The notes under the pieces are model-generated. The model did no database searches. It was not told the origin of the DNA and saw only the letters and a list, made by a program, of their open reading frames with translations. Position numbers and translations under genes: made by a program. From NCBI GenBank assembly GCA_003952965.2, contig CM025854.1, positions 20,878,111-20,942,110 of the forward strand: a stretch of 64,000 bases of DNA, read 5' to 3'. The stretch comes from Morella rubra (Eukaryota > Streptophyta > Magnoliopsida > Fagales > Myricaceae). This document shows, in pieces, positions 21,061 through 34,219 of this stretch (the stretch's first letter is position 1; every line of letters begins with the position of its first letter).

Positions 21061-24000
21061 ATGGAAGCTAACAGCAACAGAGAGCAAATCGTGGACGTGC
21101 GGTCGGTAGTGGAAGCTGTCTCCGCAGACGACGGCGATGCCCCTCTTTACCAAGTCGAAAGCCTCTGCATGCGTTGCGGTGAAAACGTACGCGCGCGCTC
21201 TCTCTCTATACGTTTTTCTTTTTCTATTTGTTTGTGTATTCCTGTATGTGCAAGTGCTTATTATCGTTTGTATTTTATCAGTGAATAAAATTATATATGA
21301 AGTTATGTTATTTTGACAGCGTATTGAATGTCAGTTTCTGTTATAAGTGCTTTGCGGAACATATTATTGAAGAAACACGAGAGAAATAACACTACGTTCA
21401 AGCTAGAAGCAAAAAAAATCTCGAAGTTTTTTTTCCTAAGCAGAACATACTATTGAAGAGGAAAACTGCTTAAAGTTACTTGATTTTTTTGCTCCTGCTA
21501 TATTAGTTGGAATTTTTCGTAGTGAATTAGCAGCTGAATGAGTGAAAGAATTTTATAATTTATGTACACGCAAAACTGAAAGTTTTTTTTTTTTTGGTTC
21601 AATCCTTAGTTTGGCCGCGGAGCAGCCTGCGGTTTTTGGATTGAAACTTTTGCCATTGTTTCCTGCTCGAAGTTTAAGGGGTTTAGTCAGTGTTTAGCGC
21701 CATTTTGGCAACTTTTCTGATAAAGAAGTTGTATTTTGATCAGGGGATAACCAGGTTCTTGATGACTTTAATTCCAAATTTTCGAAAGGTATGTCTCTTG
21801 TTGTTACAATTAACAGCCCTTTGTTATTCTTCTTTTTTTTTTCAAGCTTTAGGTAGTTAATGGTTTTTGCCTGCAGATCCTGTTGTCAGCATTTGAATGT
21901 CCGCATTGTAATGAGAGGTAAATCAATTATCATTTGTGAACTTTTTAAGTTGTCAGGGTGCAATTAATACAATATTTAGCCCAACTTTGTTCTTATTTCA
22001 ATTTGATCTCCCTTGTAAGCTCTCATTTGGTATTTACTTTTGTTTTCTTACATAGGAACAATGAAGTTCAGTTTGCTGGTGAAATTCAACCACGTGGGTG
22101 TTGCTACCATCTGGAGGTCCCTTCAGGTGATCCAAAGGTTGTGTCACTTGCAGTGAAATAACTATGAAGTACCTCCCTAATGTTATGTTGCGTCTATTTC
22201 CAAATCATGCATATCTCAGTAGATGCAGCCTTTAGCTTAACATGCAGCAGTTCAGTGATGACCCACAAGTATGGTGAAGAAGCGGTTAACTCCTGATTGA
22301 TGTTGACTTTTCTTCTAGCAGATTGATTTGTTTTTTTTTTTTTTGGGAGATATTTAGGTTGGACTAATCTTGACATGTCAACTTTTGCCTCCTCCGTTGA
22401 TTTGCTGGGCACTACATATACTTTTTGGTTAATCAAGAACAATAGTTTCCGAGTTCTCTGTTGCAACTGTAATCATAGACCTTTTGTTTCTTGTTAGTTT
22501 GGCCATTCTTTGACTTTGTAGTCTTTCACTTAGTTAAATGGGAACGGCAAATTTGGTATAGTTGCTTGCATAGCATGGAACGAGTTGCTGTTTTGTGCTC
22601 TCTTGTTATAGCACCTTGTTTTCTTGTGTTCTGATATGCCCATGAAAAGCTTTAAGTTTCTAGGCAAGACTGACAAGTTTATTTATTGCAGATGCTTAAC
22701 CGTCAAGTTGTGAAGTCTGAGTCTGCAACTATTAAGGTATTTCAATAGATCTTAGTTGCATTTTCTCTGTACAACTTAAGTTGTATTTCCATCTTTGTTT
22801 TCACAGTTCACATTTGTTAGCATCTTATGCAATTGGAAAGGTATAGTGTCAAATTGGATCAGTTCTGTGGCAGTTAAATATAAAGTTCCTGCAAGTTCTT
22901 AGTGAAACATGGTAATTTGTAAGAGGCTCAAGGGGAACCAATTTGCCTAATGCAGTAATGATGTTGGTGAATCCACTTTCTCATTTGGTTATTTGCCTAG
23001 TACTCTTCACTAAACTGGTTAATTTATTTTATTGGTTCTGATAATATTAAACTCTATTGACGTTGCAAAAATTTTCCATAGTTGTTTGTAAATTTTATCC
23101 CATCCAAGTGTCACTTACTTTACTTTGTACTCCACTGCTGTTGCCATCTTAGACTGTGGCCTTAAGTTTTGCCCTGTAATTGTGTGAAGGGAAGGTTTTG
23201 CTCTCTAAGGGTTTTAATGGACTATAGGAACTTGATACTGGTGACATGACACAGAACTTGGGTTTTTTTCACTGTTCATGAACAACTTCAAAAAAATTAT
23301 GAGTATTGTTAGGCTCTTGCCATAATAGAAGGCACTATGTCTGTACTAGATCATGTTGTGATTCCTTGTGTGTGTGGCTTACGAAATAATTCCTTTGAAA
23401 GTCTAATCATCTGAATGGTGGGTTCTCTTTCATTCTTATTTGTGCAGGTTCCCGAATTGGACTTTGAGATTCCTCCTGAGGCCCAGCGTGGATCTCTGTC
23501 AACGGTATCTACTTTAAGCTCTTATCTTCTGTCTCTTTTTTTTATTTTGTCTTCAGGAGGGACTTTTTAGGTGGCTATGGTTTGTTGATGAAAATCTTGC
23601 ACCATCTCTCTCTCTCTCTCTCTCTCTTTCCCCAGTCGTATGTGAAAACAGCTCAGTTAATAGTGCACTTTTGTTGCTGCATTTGTACAATGCTATACGA
23701 TTTGTTCCAATACCCGCTATTTTAAAGTATTAGGATTCAGGAAGGTAAAAAACAAAAAATGGAAAATGTTCCTTTCATCTTTCTGTGAAATAGCTGATTG
23801 CACTTAATGTGAGGTAGTTGATATCAACTACCTCGATTTTATGTTTTCTTGGGAGAAGTTCTAATATTCAGTTGGTGCATTAATTGGGGGGAAAAACTGA
23901 CTATTTAAATTATTTGATTTGTGACTCCCTCAATTAACTCTGTTGACACTAAGGCATCAGAACTGAATTGCTTTGTAATAGTGTTCTCGTATTTTGGATG

Positions 24001-27000
24001 GTCAAATATTGAACCAGCAAACTCTTTGCTTGAGTTGTTTGCAAAACAACATGCTGGAAAATTTAATGAACTAGGCCAATCAATAGTAATTTATTGCGAA
24101 CTAACTTTGTTATTAGATTTGCGATGAGAGTGGCTTCAGCTGTTCATTCTCCTCCTAGATAATCTGACTGTGACCAAAGTCTGATAATTGTGACTAACTT
24201 TGTAATGAACTAATTTCACTGTTCGTAAGAAATTTAAGGAACTAGGCCAAGCAATAGTAACTTTGTAATCAGATTTGTGATGAGAGTGGCTTCGGCTATG
24301 CATTCTCCTCCTAGATAGTCTGTCCGTGACTCATATTTGTAACCAAAGTCTGATAATTGTACCCAGATCAATGAGGTAAACATATGGTGACAAATAATAG
24401 TGGGCTATGGGAAAAAAAATACTCACACACCTCTAGAAAGAAAGGAAGCAACTGAAAGAAAGAAAGAAAGAAGAACGGAAAGAAAGCAAGTAAGCTAGAA
24501 AGAAAGAAAACTAACTAAAAAGTGCTTCAGCTATGCATTCTCCTCCAAGATAGACCGTCTGTGACTCAAATTTGTAACCAAAGTCTGATAATTGTACCCA
24601 GATCAATGAGGTAAACATATGGTGACAAATAATAGTGGGCTATGGGGAAAAAATACCCACACACCTCTAGAAAGAAAGAAAGCAACTGAAAGAAAGAAAG
24701 TAAGCTAGAAAGAAAGAAAACTAACTGAAAAGTCGTATAGGAAAGCAGTGGATAAGTTCGAACATGTGTGGCTTCCTTTTCTCTACGATAATGGATTGGT
24801 ACTTGTAGCTTTTTTGGGCATTGTCTATCGTCTGCAAAGTGGGTGCGTGTGTTTGCAATGCATTACTAAAAGCAGCTGGTGCTAGATTTCGGACGGGAGG
24901 TGCTAATTTATTGCTAATTTACTAGTAGTTGCATAATGAATCAAAACCTTACATTATACCCCATTCATGTGGGGGAAGGTGGTGCCGTTGGAGCTAATGA
25001 TTATTGGTGCATAATTAAGGCATAAACTTGAAGCATTTTGTGGTATCTGAGCTTCTTCTTCATGATCATTTGAAGTTTATATTACACCTAATGACTAAGC
25101 ACAGACAAACATGCAGTTGCTTATGGTTTTCTCTCACCTTCTAGCCTTTCAACCATCTTATTTCTGGTGTGATTATTCTAGGTAGAGGGGATATTGCTAC
25201 GAGCTGCGGATGAATTGCAGGCCCTTCAAGAGGAACGCAAGGTGCATTTTGATTCTGAAATCCATGATATTTGATTGTGTATTCCCCTTCTGTTACTTAT
25301 GCTATCTGCTGGGTTGTTCAGAAAGTTGATCCTCAGACAGCCGAAGCAATAGACCAATTCATATTGAAGCTGAAAGCTTGTGCAACTGGAGATTCATCCT
25401 TCACCTTTATCCTGGATGATCCTGCTGGAAACAGCTTCATTGAGAACCTGTAAGGCACAAGTTTATTGTATAGAAGACTGTAGAAGAAAGAGATTTTGAT
25501 CATTTTGTGATTTCTCTTGGGCTAGAAGACTCAACTAATTTGCACTAAGGACAGATCTGGACCTTGATTGATTTTTCCTGTTTTATATGTTGAACCATAT
25601 CCAGTTTTCACCTAATGAGGATATGATTATGTACGAGCAGGTTTGCCCCATCCCCGGACCCGTCCTTGATTATCAGGTTCTATGAGCGAACTCCAGAGCA
25701 ACAAGCATCACTGGGGTATCTTGTGGACCCTTCCCAGTTGGGAGATCACGGTGAACAAGCATCAACAGTGGGAATAAGTGGTGCTTTGGATAAAGTAAGA
25801 AGAGAACCACACGGATCGGTTGGAGCAACAGCTGCACGTCGGGCCTTCGCTCAGAGTAATAGTTCAGAGATTGTGGAAACTGTGTTTCGATACTCTGCAC
25901 CTGAAGAGGTAAGGCCATTACTAAAGTTTCACTATATTGATTTGAGCATCTTTATCTCAGTGGACTACATAAATCTTATGTGCACATTACTTGCCTGCTT
26001 TTGGGTGACAGGTGATGACTTTCCCATCAACCTGTGGAGTTTGCACCAGCAGGTGTGAGACGCGAATGTTTGTTACCAGTATCCTTCTGACTTCGTTTTT
26101 TTACTTCCCTTGAGATTCCTGCCTTTTATTTAAATCAGTGGGCCCGAAAAAACAATTCATTGAATAGAGAAAATGTTGAAGGGCCAGGAGGATGGAGGAA
26201 GGTAGCTGAGCTTCTTGAAAATCTTTTGAGTGCTCTATTTCTTTTTCTTTTCAAATTACTAGTCTCGTTGGGGTTTAGTGAGGAGTTATGTGTTAATAAG
26301 AATGTGTGTGATTATTGTAAAAGTGTGTGTGTGTCTCCACCTTTACGTAAAAGGATTCTGAAGATAAATGCTTTAAGCTAGGGAAGTAAATTCTTTAGAG
26401 AAAAACTAGCTATAATGATTTTTTGTTGTGTGAAAAAGAGCTATTAGGGTGGTTAGAGTTGTTAAAGACAAGTGTGATGCTTAAACTTGGGGACCTCATG
26501 GCAGAATGATCCTACCTGGGGTAGATTTGAGATTGATTGTTGACTTGAGCTTTTGGGTCGAATGTCTAACGTGGGCTCTCCCTTTAATTTTGCCATGTTT
26601 TTTCCCTTTCTTGAACTCCACATGCTACAATCCTTGATTGTTGTCTCAGTCTCAGTTGGGTCATTAAGATTGTTTGTATCTGTTATAGTTTCTGTTGGCG
26701 TTGGACCTAAGGAGGAGTGTTAAAACACATTTTTAAGGTTTGAGCTTGGTTGTGGTCTTTACGGTCGGGCCTCTTCACCAAGTAGTCTTTTGGCTTGGAT
26801 GCTTAACAAATCACATATAGATAATCTGGTTCACTCCTTCAGTTCACTTTAAACATGCAACTTAACCTATCCTTTTCGGGTCAATTGTTTGTTTGAACAT
26901 CAGAATAGAATTTGCTGGGCCTTAACAATTAACAGACATTCCCTACTTTCAAGAAGTAATTGTCATGGCATCCACTTGTGATGCTTGTGGTTACCGCAAC

Positions 27001-30000
27001 TCTGAGGTTTGTAGTAGTTTGCCAATAGTTTCTTTTCTCTTTTCCTTCCTTAGATTACAATCATGCACTTTTGTGCAGTTGAAGCCTGGTGGGCGAATTC
27101 CTGAAAAAGGAAAGAAAATCTCTCTTACTGTGAAAAATGTGAATGATCTAAGCCGTGATGTAATAAAGGTTAGTATGATCTTTATTTGAATTTCACTAGT
27201 CACCATAAAGAATGTGCAATTATGCCCGGGAGATTTTTTTTATGGAGTTTCTTCTTTGGTATATAGCTGTAGCATCTTATCATAGACTAATCGCAAAGAG
27301 TTTGCAATGTAAATTAAAACAGTATATTGAAGGAAAAGGGAAAGACTTTGCATGAGAGGTGATAGCAACTGAGTATAGGATGTAAGGTGTTTTAGACTTG
27401 CAGATAAAAAATCTATGGCCAGCAAAAATTTGGGATCTATCTCCGTAGAGAGTTTGAGACCTCTCTGTGTCATGAATAAGCTCACTCTAATCCTCAGTTT
27501 GGGACTGAATTCGGATTTTTTTGGGGCTGTAATTTGGATTTTCCTTGGGAGGTATTATCATCATCCTTTCAAACTGACCAAACTGGACTTATGCCATCTA
27601 ATGTTTGCAATGAATTGAATGCATAATCTTATCCCCTATTTTTTCCCCAGTGACTAGGCAAACTCATGGATCAAAATCTTCACCTTGCTTGAGGGGACAC
27701 CTGGTACCAGGTCCACATTGTAATGGCGTCTAGTGTTAAGCTGCAAATGTACCTTAGTACTTAATCCCCCAGTCATTTGCTTTTTATTGCTTTCGTCATT
27801 CTTGGTCTCTTAGCATCCTAATGTTTCCATTTTTTGGCACCCAAAATTACTGTCCAAGAAAGAAAAGTTTTCTAGACCAAATTTTCTTTTAATCCCAGAG
27901 GATCTGAAGAAATTAAAACAAAGATACTAGTCTGAAGGCACATGCAATTTCGTCCTTCATTGAAGGACTCGTCTGCACATGTAGGCACTTTCCCTCAGAT
28001 AGTATAGTAGGCAAGTCTTTATCCTAAGAGTAGAGGTCGGTCATGTTTGTTGTCTAGTCTAGGCCTGAAAAGATTTGGGCCGGAACCGACCGGGCCAACC
28101 CAAACCGGCCAAAACTGACTGGGCCCAGCCGGTTATGGGACAGCCCGGTTTGGCTGTAGGCCCAAAAAATCTAAGAACCGAGGGCCTCGGTTTGGCCCAT
28201 GGTTTTGGGGGCCCAAGGCGCCGAACCGGGCCAAACCAAGGGCCCCCAAGTAATTTCACATTTTTTTTTTTAAAACCCCCTTTTAATTTATTTCCCCGTT
28301 CCCCTCCCCCCCTTCACGAGTCACGACCCTTCCCCCCCACCCCCCCTCCTCTCTAAACGTGAAAAATGGCCCTCTTCACACTTCAGACTGAACTCCCGCC
28401 GCCAACGTCGTCTCTCTCTTACCGGCATCAACTCTCTCTCAGATCTGCTCTCTCACTCAGATCTACTCTCTCTCTCCCTCTCTCATGCAGATCTACTCTC
28501 TCTCTCTCTCTCAACCATTCCCCTCCCAACATGTATAACAGCACCGGTAATAGCAGAAGCCAAAGCTGAAGCTAGAAAGGCTGTTGTGTTCCCCAATTTT
28601 TTTCCAGAGATCAGAGAGATAGATTAGCCCAGTAATTTTTTCTGGGTGATTATTAGCTAGTAAATTTGAAGGACAAGAGCTCCTTTTGAATCACCTGTGG
28701 GCTGTGAGTAGTTCTTTTCTGTAGAGGTGCATTGGTTTTTGAATCCACGATCATCTTCTCAATAAATTCAATTGATTTTGCACCTAGAAATCTTTGTGTA
28801 CCTGAGAATCAACCGACCCAACTGGGCCAACCACCGAATCTGATTGGCCCAGCCGGTTCTCCCAACCGGCGGTTCGGCTGTTGGTTGGGTTTACAAGAAC
28901 CAAACCCCTCAGTTCGGTCCTCGGTGGGGGCTGAAAACCGAACTGAGGGGGTCGGTTTTCACCCCTAGTCTAGACATTTATCTGCACCTGACATCCTTCC
29001 CTCGGTGGGCGTAATGAAGATTGTATGGCATCAGCTGTGCCATGCACTGATAGTGCCAAGTTTGTTATCATGCTTTTGTGCACATTAAACTTGTGATAAG
29101 GCTGGTTTTCTTCACTTCAGAGGTAGTTTTTCTGAAAATATAGCAGGTTTTGGATGACTTGTTGAATAGTGAGTGCCTTAGTCAGAAGGAAGGCCTAAAA
29201 GTATAGTGTTTATGGTAGTGAGGAGTTTGAGGAATATGTGTTAGTGGAGGAGTAGGGCCTTCAACTGGATGGAAGATTATCATGATTTCCAGCTGATTCA
29301 GTTGGTGGGACCTGGCTTAGACCCTTTTTGGTTGGAAATGGTAGGGTACAGGGCGTTTTCTTTTCTATTTTATTTTGTTTTTGTTTTTCTTCTAAGTGTT
29401 GGTGAAGTATATATTCCCTTCCTTTGATATCATTTACCTTTTGTTTCTGATTAGTTCTTAGATTTATTTTCATGTGGACCTTTCTTATGTGCTTATTGTA
29501 TACAGTACTGGTACCTCTGGTATCCTCTTTAATTACTTCACCTAAATGACTTAAATACTTCATTTTATGAATTGATCTATGTCCAGAAATTATCTCTGGT
29601 TATTATATGAATAGTGATAACTGTAAAATTCTGCCTTGAAGAAAGGGGGGGAAAAAAAGAGAGACTCTACTTTCTTTCTTCTTTCCTTTCAATTGTTGAT
29701 ATCCTTTGTGTTCATTTCCATGCGTAAGGATTTTTTCATTCGTTTGTTAAACTGTGTCATACTCTTGTAATTTAGGAGTGGGGTTCTGTAAAGGTGATAT
29801 GAACAATCACAAAGGAGAAAATAATTCAGAAGTGCTTGATTGTCCAAAAAGGAGTGACGTAGCAGACCACATTTTTTGTTATTAAAGCTTGGTTGAGTTG
29901 ATTTAATTCGTGCTATATTTGATCATTCATTTGTTTGAACTGAGAGGGGGAAAACATAATTGTTTGTCCGTCTCCTTTTAGACTTGCTCGGATTTGACCA

Positions 30001-32218
30001 CATCGCATTTGTCTGACAAAAAGTAATTGGGTTGTATCAGTCAGATACTGCAAGTGTGAAGGTCCCGGAGATTGACTTGGAGCTGGCTAGTGGCACTCTT
30101 GGGGGAGTTGTTACAACCGTCGAAGGTTTGATTACAAAAATTAGTGAAAGTGAGTGACACTTCTAATCATCTTTCCTTTGTGATTCTGTATATTCAATTG
30201 TTTTCCCTTTCTCATCCAATTAATTAGAGTATGAATGGTTCTTTATGCTTAAAGTACTTAAAATATGACCTAGATAGTTGTCCTGTTACTATGAATTCAG
30301 TCAACCCAACCTTTTTCTGATTTAGAATGTTTTCGTGTTGCTAATAACCTGCAGAGAGGAGAGAGAATGGGTAGTCATGAGGGCTGTTTAATCCAAAAAA
30401 AAAGGTTTCTGGTAGGAGATTGAGGGAAATGAGAATACAGGTATCTGATGAGATATGTCTTAATTAATGAAGAATGCGGACAGAAACAGAATTTCAGGTC
30501 TTAGAATACAAGAGAGCCAAGCATGACATGTCTTGGGTGTAAGTTGCCTATATTTGCTGTTATGTCACAGTAGGTGACTTTCAGGTCAAATAATCTAGGC
30601 ACTCAATTGTAAGAAGACGTGCTGTTGTTTAACTTTACTTGAGAGAAAATGAGAATATTTTAAAAAATGTGGCGTATGATAATGTACCTCTCATCTCATG
30701 AAGTAAATTGTATGCAAATAAATAGACATTTTCCAGTCAATTTTTGTTGTTTGTACATTATTTGTACATGTTATGTAACTGGAACCTGAAGATTGATCTC
30801 CTGGTCGTAAGCGGTGGAAAACAAGAGAGGTCAAGCGTACAATAAAAAAACCCGATTAAGGTGACTGCTGATACTTATTGCTAATATTTCAGTGTATGTT
30901 TTGACGTGCAGCGAAGGTTATATGGAATAGTATTGTCATGTGATGTAGCGATGTCTCCCTGAGATATGACCACTGATATTGCAGAATTAATAAAGAAGTC
31001 TGATTTAAGCCAAAATTATTTTAATATCTAGCACTATAACAAAAAGCATGGATATATTGGCCTGAGATTGAGAAAATATTGTGTGATGTCTCGAAAGATT
31101 TAGTTCCAAATTTTGGCTGCAGCCACCCCCCCTTTCTCTCTCCTCTCCTCCTTTTCTCTGTTTATGCATTATACATGCAGGTATGTATCTTTTAATGAAT
31201 GTTCTATTTGTTGAACCGTACTATATGTGCAGGTCTTGAGAGAGTGCATGGCTTTAGTTTTGGTGACAGTCTTGATGAAAATAAACGGAGCAAGTGGCAA
31301 GACTTCCAAGTGAGGCTAAAGAAGGTAATGGAGCATGGATTTGGCAGTAAATTCCATTTATGGAATAATATTCTAGGCAGAGGTTTTTGAATTGTGTTAA
31401 ACCATCACGTACATGATGCAAAGTGATGAGTAACGGAGTTACCTGCTTGGGAAGTGACTTGCATGATGTTACCTAATTCTATAGCAAAAATCATGGCTGG
31501 GTTGGCTTTTGATGGATTGTGACAACTGCTTTTGACCTTCTTGTCTCACTAATGCAAGCTATATTATTTCAGCTTCTGAGCTTGGAAGAGCCTTGGACGT
31601 TGATACTAGATGATGCCTTGGCTAACTCTTTTATCGCGCCTGTGACAGAAGACTTAAGAGATGACCACCAGTTTACATGTAAGTTGTGATTCCTAAGAAT
31701 TTTAGTTTATGCTGTTAGAACATCATTTCACAATAGTAATTTTTACCCATCTAGGGATTCTTGTTTGAGGATAGTGCTTTTTTTTCTCGCAAGGGGGTCT
31801 CTTTTACAAGTTCAGTTCAGCCTCATCATGATCAAAATGTGGTCATCTGGAAAGCCGTGTCTTCTTTTCTTCTTCAAAATTTTATGGTACATAAGCCTAG
31901 AATATCGGGTTCACGCTGCGATAATTTAGGGGTGGCAGTGAGGTGGGGTTCGGAATTAGGGCCCTGTTTGCTTCCTCGTTTATTTCTGGTTATAGATAGG
32001 TTCCATCTAGTTAGCCGTGGATTCTTTGTTCAATCCACTGCTGTAATGTACGATATCTTATCGTTTTCTTTGGTATGATGTTATTTACTTGGTGGTCTCC
32101 AGTTGAGGAATATGAGAGGTCGTGGGAGCAGAATGAGGAACTGGGTCTGAATGATATTGACACGTCTTCAGCTGATGCTGCGTATGACTCAACTGATGCG
32201 AAAATGGGGGAGAAATGA
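21061..32218 (+). CDS. ZPR1: ZPR1 zinc-finger protein
   Basis: Homologue of eukaryotic ZPR1, an eEF1A-binding protein that shuttles between cytoplasm and nucleus and supports growth and cell cycling. Sixteen exons: 21061-21186, 21744-21788, 21877-21917, 22056-22137, 22692-22736, 23448-23504, 25182-25241, 25322-25449, 25641-25908, 26012-26078, 26936-27006, 27079-27168, 30041-30149, 31233-31324, 31573-31678, 32103-32218. All phases agree and give 500 residues, the normal length. The duplicated ZnF-ZPR1 layout is complete: C36/C39...C65/C68 and C292/C295...C321/C324, each followed by its alpha-beta domain with the [14 protein letters not shown] and [11 protein letters not shown] signatures. Intron 10 has U12-type signals; intron 12 carries a hAT element; intron 6 a local duplication. 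The acidic C-terminal tail ends at TGA 32216-32218. Confidence 0.95.
23600..23630. repeat. (CT)n microsatellite in ZPR1 intron 6
   Basis: Run of TC dinucleotides inside intron 6. Confidence 0.9.
24281..24735. repeat. Imperfect tandem duplication in ZPR1 intron 6
   Basis: Two copies of about 235 and 210 bp (24281-24522 and 24523-24735) share ATGCATTCTCCTCC, CCAAAGTCTGATAATTGTAC, AGATCAATGAGGTAAACATA and a GAAA-rich tract, ending in CTAACTRAAAAG. A shorter, older third copy of the left part begins near 24126. The GAAA tract differs in length between copies. Confidence 0.85.
26079..26935 (+). other. U12-type (minor spliceosome) intron of ZPR1
   Basis: The intron begins GTATCCTTCT, which matches the strict minor-class donor consensus RTATCCTT, and ends GGCCTTAACAATTAACAG, with a CCTTAAC branch-site motif about 10 nt before the acceptor. 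It is needed to keep the frame (phase 1) through the second zinc finger. No other intron in the window shows this pair of motifs. Confidence 0.8.
28060..28967. mobile_element. Non-autonomous hAT element in ZPR1 intron 12
   Basis: Left end TAGGCCTGAAAA and, on the complement of the right end, TAGGGGTGAAAA form the terminal inverted repeat. They are flanked by the 8-bp direct repeats GTCTAGTC (28052-28059) and GTCTAGAC (28968-28975), seven of eight bases matching, as expected for hAT insertion. The interior is full of subterminal CCGGCC/CCGAACC motifs and a CT-rich tract (about 28430-28515). No transposase frame is present. It is spliced out of ZPR1 within a 2.9-kb intron. Confidence 0.85.
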
Positions 32219-33065
32219 GAAGTTTTAGTCTATATAGTTTTTGTTTTTCCCCCTATTGTTTTCCTAATTGTAATTTTGAGCCAAAACGGTCAAAGGAAGC
32301 ACATTAAATAGTGGCTATTGTCTATTTATTCTGGTTCGTTTTCACAATTATTTTAGAATATAATTCATAGACTAATATCTAAAATTTTAAAAATTTATAC
32401 ACACCAATATATTTACACAATTTTTAATAATTTTTCACATAAATTTTAATACTTTATAAAAAAAAAAAATTATAACAAATCTTTTCTTTTTATATTTTTC
32501 ACCTAACTTCAATATTTTTTTATTAAATAATTACATCAAATTATTTTTTTCTATTTTTTTTTATAAACTTCAACAAAAATTAAATATTTTTAAAATTTTT
32601 TATACAATGGGGTTGTTCGTTTAGAAGAAATTTGTTGGATTCTAATAAAATTGTGAGTATTTAAGTGATGTTAAAATTGTATTGGTATTGTGTAGAAGTT
32701 GTTAAAAGGGATTGATGTGTGTAAAAAAAAATAATAAAGTGTTGTATTGAAATATGTGTGTTTTATGATGTTTTGATTGTAAATATAAAAGTAGGATGTA
32801 GATAGTAAAAAAAAGCGGCAAATGAACATAAAAATTTATAAAATTGTACGATTTTATTAAAATTTTACAATGCAATAGAAAATATTCAAATGTATGATGT
32901 TATTTGAATTAAATTTTATTATTACGAGCGACATATTTAAGTAACGCACATGTCATCATAGCATTGAATAATATTAAGGAATTTTGCTCAAAGTATTTGT
33001 AATAAACTTGTTTGAGCAGAGCATATTTTTCTTCATCAAAGCGCTTTAGTTTCTAAGCACCATAC
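32219..33065. other. AT-rich spacer, possible decayed MITE
   Basis: Very AT-rich with poly-A/T tracts. GGTTCGTTTTCAC near 32334 and the complement of AAATGAACATAAAAAT near 32820 are weakly similar to the ends of 39645-39860, hinting at an old AT-rich MITE family. Not firmly supported. No gene seen. Confidence 0.4.
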
Positions 33066-33069
33066 TAGT

Positions 33070-33835
33070 AATTATAAATGTCTTCCCGAGACTCACTCTC
33101 AGCATGCACTTATCGCACTATGGGTCGCCCACTCATTCGACTCCTGCTCTCTTTCATCCGCTGCGACTCATCGCGAGCCCTGCGCAACAACATTGGGGAA
33201 GGAACGCAATTGACTCATGTAGACACTTCTTACAACCTGTGCTGGAAAGGTCTCTACAGCATTGGACCGACCCATAGAGTTTCTTCTTCCCGTAGCCCAG
33301 TTTTAGTGCTCCGGTTACAAACATTTGTTGGTCTGCAGAAGCTTGCTCGACGAGCTGGCTCAGCCAGTTTTCTCTCCTTTCGCTGAAGGACGGGGAAGGG
33401 CGACTCACGTTGCTTTCGTTACAGATCTAGTACCAAGTTTCGTGGTCGATTTCGCCAAAGAAATCCTTATCAAGGTACTTCACCAGGCAATACTCGGACC
33501 ACCCGAATGCACCTTTACTGTACGGACAACTTGTGCGAGTTCCGTTGGTTACATTGGCAACACAGTTCTAGCAGATTGCCTCAGAGAGATCTCCACGGCA
33601 CATGGCCAGCCCGTAAGTTTTGTCTTCACCTTGACCTTTGGTGCCAAGTGCAAAACCAGTGAGGAATTTCATAAGCGAGATAACTCGAAAGCTCTTTCAA
33701 ATTTGTACCATAAACTTCATTGGCTGTGGAATTTTCAGGGCTTAAACACCTATGGATATCTCCACGAACAGCTTGGAGGAGCAAAATAAAGCATAACAAG
33801 TAGACAGACATGGAGGAAACCCTGGAGATAGACAT
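33070..33835 (-). pseudogene. DUF26 secretory protein pseudogene
   Basis: Minus-strand relative of the array at 11.9-19.4 kb. It starts with an intact ATG (33833-33835), a good signal peptide (VYLLCFILLLQAVRG) and the first DUF26 segment up to SSYLAYE, and a TATA box lies upstream. A frameshift near 33660 then moves the frame. In the shifted frame, family features continue (KTYGLAMC, CPYSKGA, KDFFGEID) but two stop codons interrupt: TAG at 33568-33570 inside the C-X8-C-X2-C motif, and TAG at 33427-33429 between the domains. The second domain (33408-33154) is open and keeps C-X8-C-X2-C. The 3' end is uncertain. A functional product is unlikely. Confidence 0.85.
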
Positions 33836-33876
33836 CGTTAGATAGTACGTGGGTGAAGGTTTGAGGACTTCAGGCC

Positions 33877-33884
33877 TTTATATA
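33877..33884 (-). promoter_or_regulatory. TATA box of DUF26 pseudogene
   Basis: TATATAAA on the minus strand about 45 bp before the ATG, retained although the reading frame is broken. Confidence 0.5.
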
Positions 33885-34219
33885 GGCGTATGGATGTGAG
33901 AATTTTCAGAATCAAGTTGATATCATAACCTTAAGCCAAGAACATTCACCAAGAGTTTGAATACAGCAACTGGCCGGCTTTCAGCGAAGATGACTAAGTT
34001 AATCAATAGCTGCCTAGAGCCGGGCTTGAGGGGGCCAACATCTCTTTTTTGTCCCCTTCAATCCTTTGAAGAGACAAAAGTTGGCACTTGTTTCTTCGAG
34101 AGAGAACAGAGGTGCAGGCGTTCTTCCGTCCCTTCGACAAAGCATTGTCATCTTCTGACGGAAGCATATTACGCAGGAGCAGCCCCATATAATCTGAGGC
34201 CTTACAGAGGAAGTTAAAA

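Noticed and set aside
28075..28569. Proline/arginine-rich open frames
   Set aside because: Products of the GC-rich hAT element and its CT tract, not genes.
33078..33789. Plus-strand open frames of 102 and 154 codons
   Set aside because: Antisense shadows of the minus-strand DUF26 pseudogene.
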